From an uncultured Collinsella sp. (GTDB lineage: Bacteria; Actinomycetota; Coriobacteriia; Coriobacteriales; Coriobacteriaceae): a DNA stretch of 46,231 nt. The notes beneath the pieces are model-generated. The model was not told the origin of the DNA. It worked only from the letters and a program-made list of their open reading frames with translations, and made no database searches. Made by a program: the position numbers and the translations under genes. Location: NCBI GenBank assembly GCA_934654775.1, contig CAKUGR010000016.1, positions 1-46,231 of the forward strand, in the 5' to 3' direction. The stretch's first letter is position 1. Each line of letters begins with the position of its first letter. Below are positions 16,916-25,005 of the stretch, one piece after another.

Positions 16916-17926
16916 CTAGATCGAGGTGGAGTCGAGCCAGTTGAGCTTGCACTCGAGGATGCGCTGCTCGCCGGGTTCGCTGCTGCCGTCAAGTAAGGCG
17001 AGCAGCATCTCGGCCGCCTCGCGGCCTTCCTGGTCGACGGGCTCGATGATGGTGGAGACGGTCGGCGTGGTGAGGTTGGTCCAGTCTTCGCAGTTGAGTC
17101 CCAAAAGACCGATTTGCTGCGGAAGTAGATGGGCCATGGGCTGGAGGGCCTTGTAGACACGGGGGAGTGCCCACTGATTTTGCACGAAGATAAGGGTTCG
17201 CTTGGCGGGGTTGAGCTTGTATTTAAAGTACTCGGCGAGCTCGCTGACCGACGGCTTGTTGTGGTCGATGGGAATCGCTTTGTAGAGCTGTCCGTTCGCT
17301 GCCAGTGCCTCGGCATATCCCTGAAAACGTTCCATGCGGGTGCGCATTTCGGTCATATTGGCGGCAATGGAGAAAAAGTCCTCGTAGCCGGCATCGAGAA
17401 GCGCCTGCGTGGCATTGTACACGCCGTCGTAGAGGTTGGTTTTGATCCAGCTGGTGCCTGGGCTGTAGATGGCCGCGTCAAAAAAGACGACGGGCTTGCC
17501 GGCGCGCTTGATGCGGTCGTGGACGGCCTTGAAATTTGCCGTGGGCTGGATGATAAAACCATCGACGCCCAGCGAGAGCATTTTGTCGACATACATGAGC
17601 TCGGTCTCGGGGTTAAAGTTGCTGGTGCAAACGACCGTCTGGTAGCCCGCGGGGAGCATGACCTGTTCCATGCCGTTGAGGACGAGGCCCGCCCACTTGT
17701 TGGTGTTATCCAAAATGATGATGGCAATGACGTGGGTCTGCTTGCCGGTGAGCGTTTGCGCTTGGGCGTTGGGAACGTATCCGAGTTCCTTGATGACGCG
17801 CGCAATCTTTGCCTGCGTCTTCTCGCTAAGCTTTTCTCGTTTGTCGTTGAGGTAATACGAGACGCTTGCCGTCGAGGTTCCCGCCTCTCGAGCGACGTCT
17901 GCGATCGTAACGCGCTGTTTTGCCAC
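16916..17926 (-). CDS. LacI-family transcriptional regulator of the PTS/transaldolase/transketolase operon
   Basis: N-terminal LacI helix-turn-helix (VTIADVAREAGTSTASVSYY) followed by the hinge (GYVPNAQAQTL) and a periplasmic-binding-protein-like sugar domain. The start is a GTG at 17926 (MAKQRVTI), with GGAAGGAG before it. The in-frame ATG at 17962 would add 12 residues ahead of the DNA-binding domain. 336 residues. It diverges from the PTS operon, and an inverted repeat at 18148-18169 in the shared intergenic region is a plausible binding site. Most likely it is a local repressor released by a sugar or sugar phosphate. Confidence 0.9.
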   Translation of the reverse strand: MAKQRVTIADVAREAGTSTASVSYYLNDKREKLSEKTQAKIARVIKELGYVPNAQAQTLTGKQTHVIAIIILDNTNKWAGLVLNGMEQVMLPAGYQTVVCTSNFNPETELMYVDKMLSLGVDGFIIQPTANFKAVHDRIKRAGKPVVFFDAAIYSPGTSWIKTNLYDGVYNATQALLDAGYEDFFSIAANMTEMRTRMERFQGYAEALAANGQLYKAIPIDHNKPSVSELAEYFKYKLNPAKRTLIFVQNQWALPRVYKALQPMAHLLPQQIGLLGLNCEDWTNLTTPTVSTIIEPVDQEGREAAEMLLALLDGSSEPGEQRILECKLNWLDSTSI

Positions 17927-18341
17927 AGCGACTCCTTCCGACAGATGAGCATTTTCCAACATGATGACTTTGAGTCTTGGTGAGGGATGCGCTTCGGTGA
18001 GCGACTTTTTCCTTTCATATGAGTATGCAACAAATGCGGTATACGGGTGGGGTCGAAATTTGCGACCGGCATGCGCATCTGCCGTCTACCGAGAAAATCA
18101 AATACTTCTTGACTTTTGAAATCGAGGGTAAAATCGCAGGATTCATTTTTGGTTAAACGCATAACCAAATAGCATAACCAACGCTCTGACCTGCGCGTTT
18201 ACCGAAATAAGCTGGCATTAAGAAAAACGAGCACCTATATTGGTCTTGTCGAAAAGACAGCAAGTCCAAACGGCAGGGGATGCTCCGGAGGCCTCCGCAA
18301 ACGGTGTCTTGCGCACGCAACTCTATGAAAAGAGGGAAGCA
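17927..18341. other. 415-base divergent control region of the LacI gene and PTS operon
   Basis: No gene is supported here; the EIIBC frame is open back to 18240, but the ribosome site lies at 18342. It contains a possible operator GGTCG-aaatttg-CGACC (18051-18067) and a TTCTTG-N17-TAAAAT promoter candidate (18106-18134). It also contains the inverted repeat at 18148-18169 and a ~170-base leader with GGAGGCCTCC. Confidence 0.5.
18148..18169. promoter_or_regulatory. Candidate LacI-family operator
   Basis: Perfect 8-base arms TTTGGTTA and TAACCAAA around AACGCA, with a half-site repeat (ATAACCAAC) about 10 bases downstream. It sits just past the TAAAAT -10 candidate, between the divergent LacI gene and EIIBC, in position to block transcription of the PTS operon. 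Confidence 0.55.
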
Positions 18342-19814
18342 ATGAAGATCGTAGGCGTTGCCGCCTGTACCGTGGGAATCGCCCACACGTATATGGCCCA
18401 GAAGGCGATTCAAGATGAATGCGCCGCTCGTGGCATCGAGTGCAAGGTCGAGGCTCAGGGTGGTCTGGGCATCGAGAATGAGCTCACGCAGGAAGACGTT
18501 GATTCCGCCGACCTGGTCCTTGAGTCCGTCGACGTGGGCGTCGAGAACGAAGACCGCTTTGAGCAGAAGATGGCCGAGGGTAAGTTCCTGAAGGTCGGTA
18601 CTTCCGACGTGATCGCCGATCCGGCGAAGATCATCGATCAGGCTGTCGAGATCATCAAGGCGACGGGTGGCGCCGTTGACGCGCCCAAGGCCGAGGCCAA
18701 GGCAGAGAAGAAGGCCGTCTCCGCTGCCCCGCAGGCCCCGACACCGGCGTCCAAACAGTCCATCTTTGCCGATCCTGGTAAGACGCTGCTCAATGCATTC
18801 AATACCGGCGTTTCCTATTTTATCCCCATCGTCGTTATCGGTGGCGTGTTCCTTGCATTCTCGTTGGCATCCGGCACCGCCGGCGCCAGCGGCATGGAGG
18901 TCACCAACCCGCTGATGGTGAGTCTTAACACCATCGGCATGGCCGGCATCTCCATGATGATCCCGGTCCTGGCTGCCTACATCGCCTACTCGATGGCCGG
19001 CAAGCCCGCACTTGCCCCCGGTTTTGTCCTGGGCTATCTGGTCAACAACGCCGTCGTCACTCCCAGCGGCAACAGCGTCTCGACCGGTTTCTTGGGCGCC
19101 ATGATCATGGCCGTCATCTGCGGCTACTTTGTCCGCTGGATGAAGACCTGGAAGGTCAACAACACCATCCAGACCATCATGCCGATCCTGATCATCCCGA
19201 TTCTGACCTCGCTCGTCCTGGGCATGGCCTACATCTACATCTTGGCCACGCCGCTTGGCTTTGTGATGGACTGGCTCACCAGCGTGCTCGGTAGCCTGCA
19301 GGGCGGCTCCGCCGTCGTCCTGGGCCTGGTCATCGGCGTTATGACCGCCTTCGATATGGGTGGCCCCATCAACAAGACCGCCTCGACCTTTACCATGGCC
19401 ATCATGGCCTCCGGCATCTATGGCCCCAACGGCATGTTCCGCGTCGCCGTCGCCATTCCCCCGATCGCTTGCGGTCTTGCCGCGCTCATCGCCAAGAACA
19501 AGTTCGATGACGCTGACCGTCAGATGGGCATCTCTGCGCTGTTCATGGGCTGCATCGGCATTACCGAGGGCGCTATCCCCTTCGCGGTCAAGGATCTTGG
19601 CCACACCCTGCCCGGCATCTGCATCGGCTCTGCCGTGGGCGCGGCGCTTGCCGCCTTCCAGGGCATCGACTGCTACGTTCCGCACGGTGGCTTTATCGTC
19701 GCCCTGGCCACCAACAACGTCGCGCTGTTCTGCCTGGACATCGTGATTGGCTCCGTGGTCGCCGCTGCAATCCTGATTGCGATGAAGCCCACGCTCGATA
19801 AGCAGGCCAAGTAA
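18342..19814 (+). CDS. PTS fructose-family EIIBC component
   Basis: Imports and phosphorylates a sugar, taking phosphate from EIIA. The EIIB domain (1 to ~100) starts KIVGVAACTVGIAHTYMA, with the phosphorylated Cys at 9. A linker rich in Ala/Lys/Pro follows, then the EIIC membrane domain (~140-485) with multiple helices and family blocks such as GGPINKTAS and ITEGAIPFAVKD. No EIIA domain is fused; a separate EIIA gene ends the operon. GAGGGAAGC precedes the ATG. The fructose/mannitol-type family alone does not fix the sugar. First gene of the operon. Confidence 0.9.
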   Translation: MKIVGVAACTVGIAHTYMAQKAIQDECAARGIECKVEAQGGLGIENELTQEDVDSADLVLESVDVGVENEDRFEQKMAEGKFLKVGTSDVIADPAKIIDQAVEIIKATGGAVDAPKAEAKAEKKAVSAAPQAPTPASKQSIFADPGKTLLNAFNTGVSYFIPIVVIGGVFLAFSLASGTAGASGMEVTNPLMVSLNTIGMAGISMMIPVLAAYIAYSMAGKPALAPGFVLGYLVNNAVVTPSGNSVSTGFLGAMIMAVICGYFVRWMKTWKVNNTIQTIMPILIIPILTSLVLGMAYIYILATPLGFVMDWLTSVLGSLQGGSAVVLGLVIGVMTAFDMGGPINKTASTFTMAIMASGIYGPNGMFRVAVAIPPIACGLAALIAKNKFDDADRQMGISALFMGCIGITEGAIPFAVKDLGHTLPGICIGSAVGAALAAFQGIDCYVPHGGFIVALATNNVALFCLDIVIGSVVAAAILIAMKPTLDKQAK

Positions 19815-19828
19815 ACCTTTAAGGACTC

Positions 19829-19889
19829 CGGTTGTGCGGAGGGATGGATTTGACTCCGCACAACCGCCCCTACACAACAAAATCCATCC
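19829..19889 (+). ncRNA. Possible H-type pseudoknot between EIIBC and the GatZ-like gene
   Basis: A perfect 13-base-pair hairpin has arms CGGTTGTGCGGAG (19829-19841) and CTCCGCACAACCG (19854-19866). Its 12-base loop begins GGATGGATTT, and the exact complement AAATCCATCC lies downstream at 19880-19889. Loop and downstream strand can pair while the stem stays closed, which is an H-type pseudoknot. There is no T run, so it is not a simple terminator. It lies 70-130 bases before the next start codon. Confidence 0.5.
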
Positions 19890-19958
19890 GTACTGATAGG
19901 GCTCGAACCCGGGCCCCAGGGAACTTTTGTCAAAAATCCTTAGGAGAAGGAGAACAAA

Positions 19959-21233
19959 ATGTCCAATCTCACCATCCGTCAGGCCGTTCAGGGCATGCTC
20001 AAGCTGCAGGATAGCGGCGACCACGCAACCATGGTCGGCATTGGCCCCATGAGCCCCAATCTGATCCAGGCCGTGTTCGAGCTTGCCCGCGACGAGGACT
20101 TTCCGCCCATGTTCATCGCCAGCCGCAACCAGGTCGATATGGACGAGATGGGCGCCGGCTACGTGAACGGTTGGGACCAGACGCGCTTTGCCGCCGACAT
20201 CAAGAAGGTCGCCGACGAGGTTGGCTACACCGGCCCGTACTACCTGTGCCGCGATCACGGCGGTCCGTGGCAGCGCGACGAGGAGCGTAACGCCCACCTG
20301 CCCGAGGACGAGGCCATGGAGCTCGCCCGCAAGTCCTTCGTCGCCGACATGGAGGCAGGCTTTGACCTGCTGATGGTCGACCCCACCAAGGACCCCTATC
20401 AGATCGGCAAGGTTATTCCGCTCGACGTGGTGCTTCGCCGCACGATCGATCTTATCGACTACCTTGAGCAGTACCGTCGCGAGCATAACCTGCCCGAGGT
20501 TGCCTATGAGGTCGGTACCGAGGAGACCAATGGCGGCCTGACCTCCACCGACAAGTACGAGGAGTTCATTTCTCAGCTGCAGCCCGAGCTCGAGAAGCGT
20601 GGCTGCCCCATGCCCACCTTTATCGTCGGCCAGACCGGTACGCTCACCCGTTGGACCGAGCAGGTCGGTCATTACAACTTTAAGAACGCCCGCGAGCTCG
20701 CCGACATGGCCAAGCGCTACGGCGTGGGCCTGAAGGAGCACAACGCCGACTACCTGGATGACGCGACGCTGCTCGAGCACATCCCGGCACATGTGACCGC
20801 TTCCAATGTCGCCCCTCAGTACGGCACCGAGGAGACCCGCGCTTACCTCAAGCTCTGCGCTACCGAGCAGATCCTGGTCGACAACGGCCTGTGCGACGAT
20901 CCTTCCGACCTGTACCACACGCTGTTGGTCAAGGCCATCAAGACCGAGCGCTGGCGCAAGTGGATGACCGGCGATGACGTTAACCTGCAGGTTGATGACA
21001 TCCTGGCAGACGACGAGCTCAGCCTGAAGATTCTGGATGTCTCCGGCCACTACGCCTTTAACGATCCCGAGGTCAAGGAGCAGGTTGAGAAGCTCTATCG
21101 CAACCTCGCTGCCCAGGACATCGACGGCAAGCGCTTTGTGATCGAGCACATCAAGCGCCCGATCAAGCAGTACGTCGTCGGCCTTAACCTCAAGGGCGTC
21201 ACGAGCCGCATCGAGAAGGCTCTCGAGGACTAA
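19959..21233 (+). CDS. GatZ/KbaZ-family protein (tagatose-bisphosphate aldolase subunit or ketose-phosphate epimerase)
   Basis: A TIM-barrel protein of the GatZ/KbaZ family, 424 residues, the usual length. Matching blocks are ASRNQVDMDEMGAGYVNG, RDHGGPWQRDE (GGDHxGP in GatZ), EVGTEETNGG, and KEHNADYLDD. Classic GatZ supports the catalytic aldolase GatY, but no GatY/KbaY gene is in this operon. Some GatZ-family proteins are reported to work alone as 4-epimerases between tagatose 6-phosphate and fructose 6-phosphate, which would suit the PTS and transaldolase/transketolase neighbours better. That assignment is inference. TTAGGAGAAGGAG precedes the ATG. Confidence 0.8.
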   Translation: MSNLTIRQAVQGMLKLQDSGDHATMVGIGPMSPNLIQAVFELARDEDFPPMFIASRNQVDMDEMGAGYVNGWDQTRFAADIKKVADEVGYTGPYYLCRDHGGPWQRDEERNAHLPEDEAMELARKSFVADMEAGFDLLMVDPTKDPYQIGKVIPLDVVLRRTIDLIDYLEQYRREHNLPEVAYEVGTEETNGGLTSTDKYEEFISQLQPELEKRGCPMPTFIVGQTGTLTRWTEQVGHYNFKNARELADMAKRYGVGLKEHNADYLDDATLLEHIPAHVTASNVAPQYGTEETRAYLKLCATEQILVDNGLCDDPSDLYHTLLVKAIKTERWRKWMTGDDVNLQVDDILADDELSLKILDVSGHYAFNDPEVKEQVEKLYRNLAAQDIDGKRFVIEHIKRPIKQYVVGLNLKGVTSRIEKALED

Positions 21234-21239
21234 GTGATT

Positions 21240-21261
21240 CCGGCGTTTTGACAAACGCCGG
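21240..21261 (+). terminator. Short hairpin after the GatZ-like gene
   Basis: Arms CCGGCGTTT and AAACGCCGG close a TGAC loop three bases after the stop codon. It lacks a T run, so it is probably a message-end or attenuating hairpin. The same short hairpin precedes the long repeats at 24574 and 37438. Confidence 0.5.
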
Positions 21262-21276
21262 ACCGGTCGACGCTGC

Positions 21277-21375
21277 GCGGGCATCTGCCGGGCAATCTGG
21301 CGCTCAAGCCGTCGCTCGCGTACCAAAGTACGCTTCGCTCCTCTTTCGCGCCACCTTGCCACGGCAGCTGCCCGC
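21277..21375. repeat. Long-hairpin repeat, copy 2
   Basis: About 99 bases. Outer arms begin GCGGGCATCTGCCG and end CGGCAGCTGCCCGC. The inner part reads CAATCTGGCGCTCAA, GTCGCTCGCGTAC, loop caaa, GTACGC, CTCCTCTTTCGCGCCACCTTG split over the stem. It lies between the GatZ-like gene and the transaldolase gene. Confidence 0.75.
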
Positions 21376-21435
21376 TCGCTGACTTTGATTCGACCAGCGA
21401 TTTGATTACCAGCCATTCTTTTGAAGGAGTTCGAC

Positions 21436-22119
21436 ATGAAGTTCTTTATCGATACCGCCAACCTGGACGAGATCGCCGAGGCCAAGAGCTGGGGTTGCCT
21501 GGCCGGTGTTACCACCAACCCGTCCCTGTACGCCAAGACCGGCGGCAAGCTTGCCGACTTTGAGCCGCATATGCTCAAGATCGCTGAGCTCTGCGAGGGG
21601 CTGCCCGTTTCCGCCGAGTCTACCGCTACCACGGCCGAGGGCATGATCGAGGAGGGCAAGCGCCTCGCCGCCCTCGCTCCCAACATCGTGGTCAAGCTCC
21701 CCGTGTGCGAGGCTGGCCTCGCCGCCTGCCGCGCGCTGGCCGATGCGGGCGTGCGCGTCAACATGACGCTCGTCTTCTCGCCGACGCAGGCCCTTATGGC
21801 CGCCAACGCCGGCGCCCGCTACATCAGCCCGTTCGTCGGTCGTTTCGACGACATCGCCGAGGACGGTATCTCACAGCTCGACAACGTCGTGACCTGCATT
21901 AAGAACTACGACTGGACGGGCAAGAACGTCGACGACACCGTCGAGATCATCACCGCTTCGGTTCGTACGCCCAACCACGTGACCCAGGCCGCGCTGCTCG
22001 GCGCCGACATCGCGACCGTGCCCATGGCAGCTCTTAAGAAGTGCCTGCACCATCCGCTGACCGATCAGGGCCTCGCGAGCTTTGAGGCCGACTGGCAGAA
22101 GGTTGTCAGCGCCCAGTAA
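21436..22119 (+). CDS. tal: Transaldolase (TalC/FSA-type small family)
   Basis: Moves a dihydroxyacetone unit between sugar phosphates in the non-oxidative pentose phosphate pathway. It has the short single-domain form, 227 residues. The Schiff-base lysine is K86 (NIVVKLPV). Two residues separate transaldolases from fructose-6-phosphate aldolases. Here the position of FSA Gln59 is Glu60 (SAES), and that of FSA Tyr131 is Phe132 (SPFVGR). Both favour true transaldolase activity. GAAGGAG precedes the ATG at 21436; an in-frame ATG at 21421 lies upstream of that site. Third gene of the PTS operon. Confidence 0.92.
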   Translation: MKFFIDTANLDEIAEAKSWGCLAGVTTNPSLYAKTGGKLADFEPHMLKIAELCEGLPVSAESTATTAEGMIEEGKRLAALAPNIVVKLPVCEAGLAACRALADAGVRVNMTLVFSPTQALMAANAGARYISPFVGRFDDIAEDGISQLDNVVTCIKNYDWTGKNVDDTVEIITASVRTPNHVTQAALLGADIATVPMAALKKCLHHPLTDQGLASFEADWQKVVSAQ

Positions 22120-22128
22120 CGATGGCTT

Positions 22129-22162
22129 CGCCTGCCTGGCATTTGTCCATGCCGGGCAGGCG
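22129..22162 (+). other. Hairpin between transaldolase and transketolase genes
   Basis: Arms CGCCTGCCTGGCAT and ATGCCGGGCAGGCG pair over 14 bases with one G-U. No T run. It is likely an intra-operon stability or attenuation hairpin. Confidence 0.5.
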
Positions 22163-22183
22163 CGCTCAAGAGAGGAATTCCCT

Positions 22184-23014
22184 ATGACCAATCAGGAGCT
22201 GGCGAAGGTTGCCAACGAGGTCAGGAAGGGTGTCGTGACGGCGGTTCATGCTGCCAAGTCGGGACATCCGGGCGGATCGCTTGGCGCTGCCGACATCATG
22301 ACCTATCTCTACTTTGCAGAGATGGATGTCGACCCGGCGGATCCGCGCCGCGCCGACCGCGATCGCTTCGTGCTTTCCAAGGGCCACTGCGCCCCCGCCC
22401 TCTACGCCGTGCTTGCCGAGCGTGGGTTCTTTGACAAGGAGGAGCTCGAGACGCTGCGCCACATCGGCAGCCACCTGCAGGGCCACCCCAACATGAACGA
22501 CACCCCGGGCGTTGACATGTCCACCGGCTCGCTCGGCCAGGGTATTTCCGCTGCGGTTGGAATGGCACTTGCCGCCAAGCACTGGGGCGACAGCTACCGT
22601 GTCTACACGCTGCTGGGCGACGGCGAGTGCGAGGAGGGACAGGTGTGGGAAGCGGCCATGTTCGCCGGTAACCATGCGCTCGACAACCTTGTGGCGGTCG
22701 TCGACCACAACGGCTTGCAGATTGACGGAACGATCGACGAGGTTAACTCGGCGATGCCGCTCGCAGATAAGTTCCGCGCCTTCAAGTGGCATGTGATCGA
22801 GCTGGCCGACGGCAACGACATGGAGCAGGTTGCAACTGCTTTCGCCGAGGCCCGCAAGGTGAGTGGCGCGCCTGTGGCCATCATCGCCGAGACGGTGAAG
22901 GGCAAGGGCGTCTCCTTTATGGAGAATCAGGTGGGCTGGCATGGCAAGGCGCCCAATGACGAGCAGTTCGAGCAGGCTATGGCCGAGCTCACGGCAGCAG
23001 GGGAGGAGCTCTAA
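22184..23014 (+). CDS. Transketolase, N-terminal (thiamine-diphosphate-binding) subunit
   Basis: First half of a split transketolase, 276 residues. The thiamine diphosphate/metal motif GDGECEEGQVWEA starts at 145 and ends with the Asn of VVDHNGLQ near 176. KSGHPGGSLGAADI and SLGQGISAAVGMA are family blocks. GAGAGGAATTCCCT precedes the ATG. Its stop overlaps the start of the second half by one base (TAATG), so the two subunits are made together. Split transketolases are common in anaerobes and in dedicated sugar operons. Confidence 0.93.
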   Translation: MTNQELAKVANEVRKGVVTAVHAAKSGHPGGSLGAADIMTYLYFAEMDVDPADPRRADRDRFVLSKGHCAPALYAVLAERGFFDKEELETLRHIGSHLQGHPNMNDTPGVDMSTGSLGQGISAAVGMALAAKHWGDSYRVYTLLGDGECEEGQVWEAAMFAGNHALDNLVAVVDHNGLQIDGTIDEVNSAMPLADKFRAFKWHVIELADGNDMEQVATAFAEARKVSGAPVAIIAETVKGKGVSFMENQVGWHGKAPNDEQFEQAMAELTAAGEEL

Positions 23015-23952
23015 TGGCAGAGGTCAAAAAAGTCGCCACGCGCGTAAGCTACGGCGAGGCGCTTGTCGAGCTGGGCAACGAGCGCGATGACTTCGTGGTT
23101 CTCGATGCCGACCTGGCGGCCGCCACGCAGACCGGCAAGTTTAAGGCCGCCCATCCCGAGCGCTTCTATGATGCCGGCATCGCCGAGAGCAACCTGATGG
23201 GCCTTGCCGCCGGCATCGCGACCACGGGCCGCGTTGCCTTCGCGAGCACCTTTGCCATGTTTGCCGCCGGTCGCGCCTACGAACAGGTCCGCAACTCCAT
23301 CGGCTACCCGCATCTCAACGTCAAGATCGGCGCTACCCACGCGGGCATTTCGGTGGGTGAGGATGGCGCCACGCACCAGTGCTGCGAGGACATCGCGCTC
23401 ATGCGCACGATTCCGGGCATGACCGTGGTCGTCCCCGCCGACGATGTCGAGGCCCGCGCCTGCGTGCGCGCCGCCTACGAGTTTGAGGGGCCGGTCTACA
23501 TGCGCTTCGGCCGCCTGGCGACGCCGGTCATCAACGACCGCGAGGACTATGAGTTCAAGATTGGTCGCGGCGTGGTCGTGCGCGAGGGGTCCGATGTGAC
23601 CATCGTCGCCTGCGGCCTTATGGTCGCCGAGGCGCTTGCCGCTGCCGAGGCGCTCGCCGCCGATGGCATCGATGCCGAGGTTATCAACATGCACACGATC
23701 AAGCCGCTCGACGAGCGCCTGGTTGTCGCCAGCGCAAAGAAGACCGGTCGCGTGGTCACCGCCGAGGAGCATTCGATTATCGGCGGTCTTGGCGAGGCGG
23801 TTGCCTCGGTGCTTGCCGAGCAGCATCCGGTGCCGATGCGTCGCGTCGGCGTGCGCGATGTGTACGGCGAGTCTGGCCCCGCGGTCGATTTGCTGCACAA
23901 GTACGGTTTGGATGCCGACGGCATCGAAGCCGCGGTCAGGTCCGTGCTGTAA
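23014..23952 (+). CDS. Transketolase, C-terminal subunit
   Basis: Second half of the split transketolase, 312 residues. It holds the pyrimidine-binding domain (DADLAAATQTGKFKAAHPER, with the Glu of DAGIAESNLMG) and the C-terminal domain (NMHTIKPLDE, TAEEHSIIGGLGEAVASVL). Together with the preceding gene it forms a full enzyme that transfers two-carbon ketol units between sugar phosphates. Downstream AAGGAGGG leads into the EIIA gene. Confidence 0.93.
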   Translation: MAEVKKVATRVSYGEALVELGNERDDFVVLDADLAAATQTGKFKAAHPERFYDAGIAESNLMGLAAGIATTGRVAFASTFAMFAAGRAYEQVRNSIGYPHLNVKIGATHAGISVGEDGATHQCCEDIALMRTIPGMTVVVPADDVEARACVRAAYEFEGPVYMRFGRLATPVINDREDYEFKIGRGVVVREGSDVTIVACGLMVAEALAAAEALAADGIDAEVINMHTIKPLDERLVVASAKKTGRVVTAEEHSIIGGLGEAVASVLAEQHPVPMRRVGVRDVYGESGPAVDLLHKYGLDADGIEAAVRSVL

Positions 23953-23964
23953 GGAGGGTTTTCC

Positions 23965-24417
23965 ATGGGATTTGTATCTGCCAATCAGGTGACAATCGGA
24001 CACGCCGCCGCCTCGCGTGAGGATGCTCTGCATTATTTGTCCGAGCAGGCTGTCGAACTTGGCTTTGCCGATGACGCGTCTGCCGTAGAGGCCGCCTTTA
24101 TTGCTCGCGAAAATGAGGCCGAGACCGGTCTTGTCGCTGGCTTTGCCGTTCCGCATGCCAAGAGCGATGCGATTCATACGCCGGGCGTGGCCGTGCTCAA
24201 GTTGGCCGAGCCTGTTGAGTGGCCAAGCTTTGATGGCGTGCCCGTCGATGTGGCGCTCGCGCTGTACGTGCCCGCTGGCGAGGCTGGAACCACGCATTTG
24301 CGTCTGCTTTCCAAGGCTGCTGTGATGCTGATGGACGCCGGCTTCCGCGACAAGGTACGCGAAAGCACCGACCCCGTAGAGATTGCCGAGCTTATCAACG
24401 CCGGTCTCGAGGGCTAG
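23965..24417 (+). CDS. PTS EIIA component, fructose/mannitol family
   Basis: Soluble phosphocarrier, 150 residues, that passes phosphate from HPr to EIIB. The active-site histidine is H64 in GFAVPHAKSDAI. The position at the end of the operon, away from EIIBC, fits a three-part transporter with this gene supplying the missing domain. TAAGGAGGG precedes the ATG. EI and HPr are not in the window and are presumably encoded elsewhere. Confidence 0.9.
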   Translation: MGFVSANQVTIGHAAASREDALHYLSEQAVELGFADDASAVEAAFIARENEAETGLVAGFAVPHAKSDAIHTPGVAVLKLAEPVEWPSFDGVPVDVALALYVPAGEAGTTHLRLLSKAAVMLMDAGFRDKVRESTDPVEIAELINAGLEG

Positions 24418-24573
24418 AACGGTCTTCCCGTTCCATTAATCGATCCTTCTCCAAGGAAAAGGGCCGCGACGCCATAGGCGTCGTGGCCCTGCTTGCGTTT
24501 ACTCAGATAAAACCGACCAAAATAAACCTATAGGTTACGACGTTTTACAAACGGCGTAACTGCTTGGCGCTGT

Positions 24574-24673
24574 GCAGGCCCCGGGCACGGCAATCTGACG
24601 TTCAACTTCGCGGGCGCGACCAAAAGGTCAGCGCCCGCTTGTTTCACGTCACCTTGCCGCACCCGGAACCCGC
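24574..24673. repeat. Long-hairpin repeat, copy 3
   Basis: About 100 bases. The outer arms (GCAGGCCCCGGGCACGG against CCGCACCCGGAACCCGC) pair with several G-U pairs. The inner part has CAATCTGACGTTCAACTT, GGGCGCGACC, loop aaaa, GGTCAGCGCCC, TTTCACGTCACCTTG. A short hairpin TTACGaCGTTT-tac-AAACGgCGTAA (24535-24559) precedes it, as in copies 2 and 4. Confidence 0.75.
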
Positions 24674-24705
24674 TCGCTCACTTATGCTCAACCTGAATTA
24701 GCTAA

Positions 24706-24775
24706 TTTGGGACGGGGCTTTTTTGACTAGTTAGGCAACTAGGCTGGCGCAAATAGTCAAAAAGTCCCGTCCAAA
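24706..24775. repeat. Palindrome with GGGACGG core
   Basis: Arms at 24706-24729 and 24754-24775 pair GGGACGGGGCTTTTTTGACT with AGTCAAAAAGTCCCGTCC, with one bulged base and one G-U, around a 24-base loop. It resembles the GGGACAG hairpins in size and core. Confidence 0.6.
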
Positions 24776-24790
24776 AAGACCGATCTGGTG

Positions 24791-24955
24791 TCGCGCCACA
24801 AAAACGGCCTATCTACTACGTTTGACCCGCACCGGTCGACCATAGCCGTGTTTTCTGAAAATCGGCAAGCCGTCTACCTGCGGTTTTAATTTTGTGTTTT
24901 TCGGCATGGTCGAGGGTGGCCAGCGAAACGTAGTAAATAGGCCCATTTCGTGGCG
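24791..24955. repeat. 165-nt nested long hairpin, possible structured RNA or mobile repeat
   Basis: The outer arm has CGCCAC/GTGGCG and GGCCTATCTACTACGTTT (24806-24823) against AAACGTAGTAAATAGGCC (24926-24943). Further in, TCGACCATaGCCG (about 24836-24848) pairs with CGGCATGGTCGA (24902-24913). The centre has small G/C stems and T-rich loops. The differences between arms keep pairing through G-U. A structured RNA is possible; strand unknown. Confidence 0.55.
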
Positions 24956-25005
24956 AGCAGTCAGATTCACGGTTCAAGGCAGCCGGCTTCGAATGATCAT
25001 TTGGA

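Noticed and set aside
19895..19925. On the minus strand, GGGTTCGAGCCC looks like a tRNA T-arm
   Set aside because: No acceptor, D or anticodon arm can be built around it, and it lies in the leader of the GatZ-like gene. At most it is a remnant or chance.
21240..21261. Rho-independent terminator after the GatZ-like gene
   Set aside because: Good stem but no T run, and the same hairpin precedes other long repeats; kept as a hairpin with low confidence for termination.
18153..21806. Very long minus-strand frame (1217 codons) opposite the PTS operon
   Set aside because: It spans several real plus-strand genes and their hairpins, with Gly/Asp/His-rich shadow composition typical of antisense frames in G/C-rich DNA.
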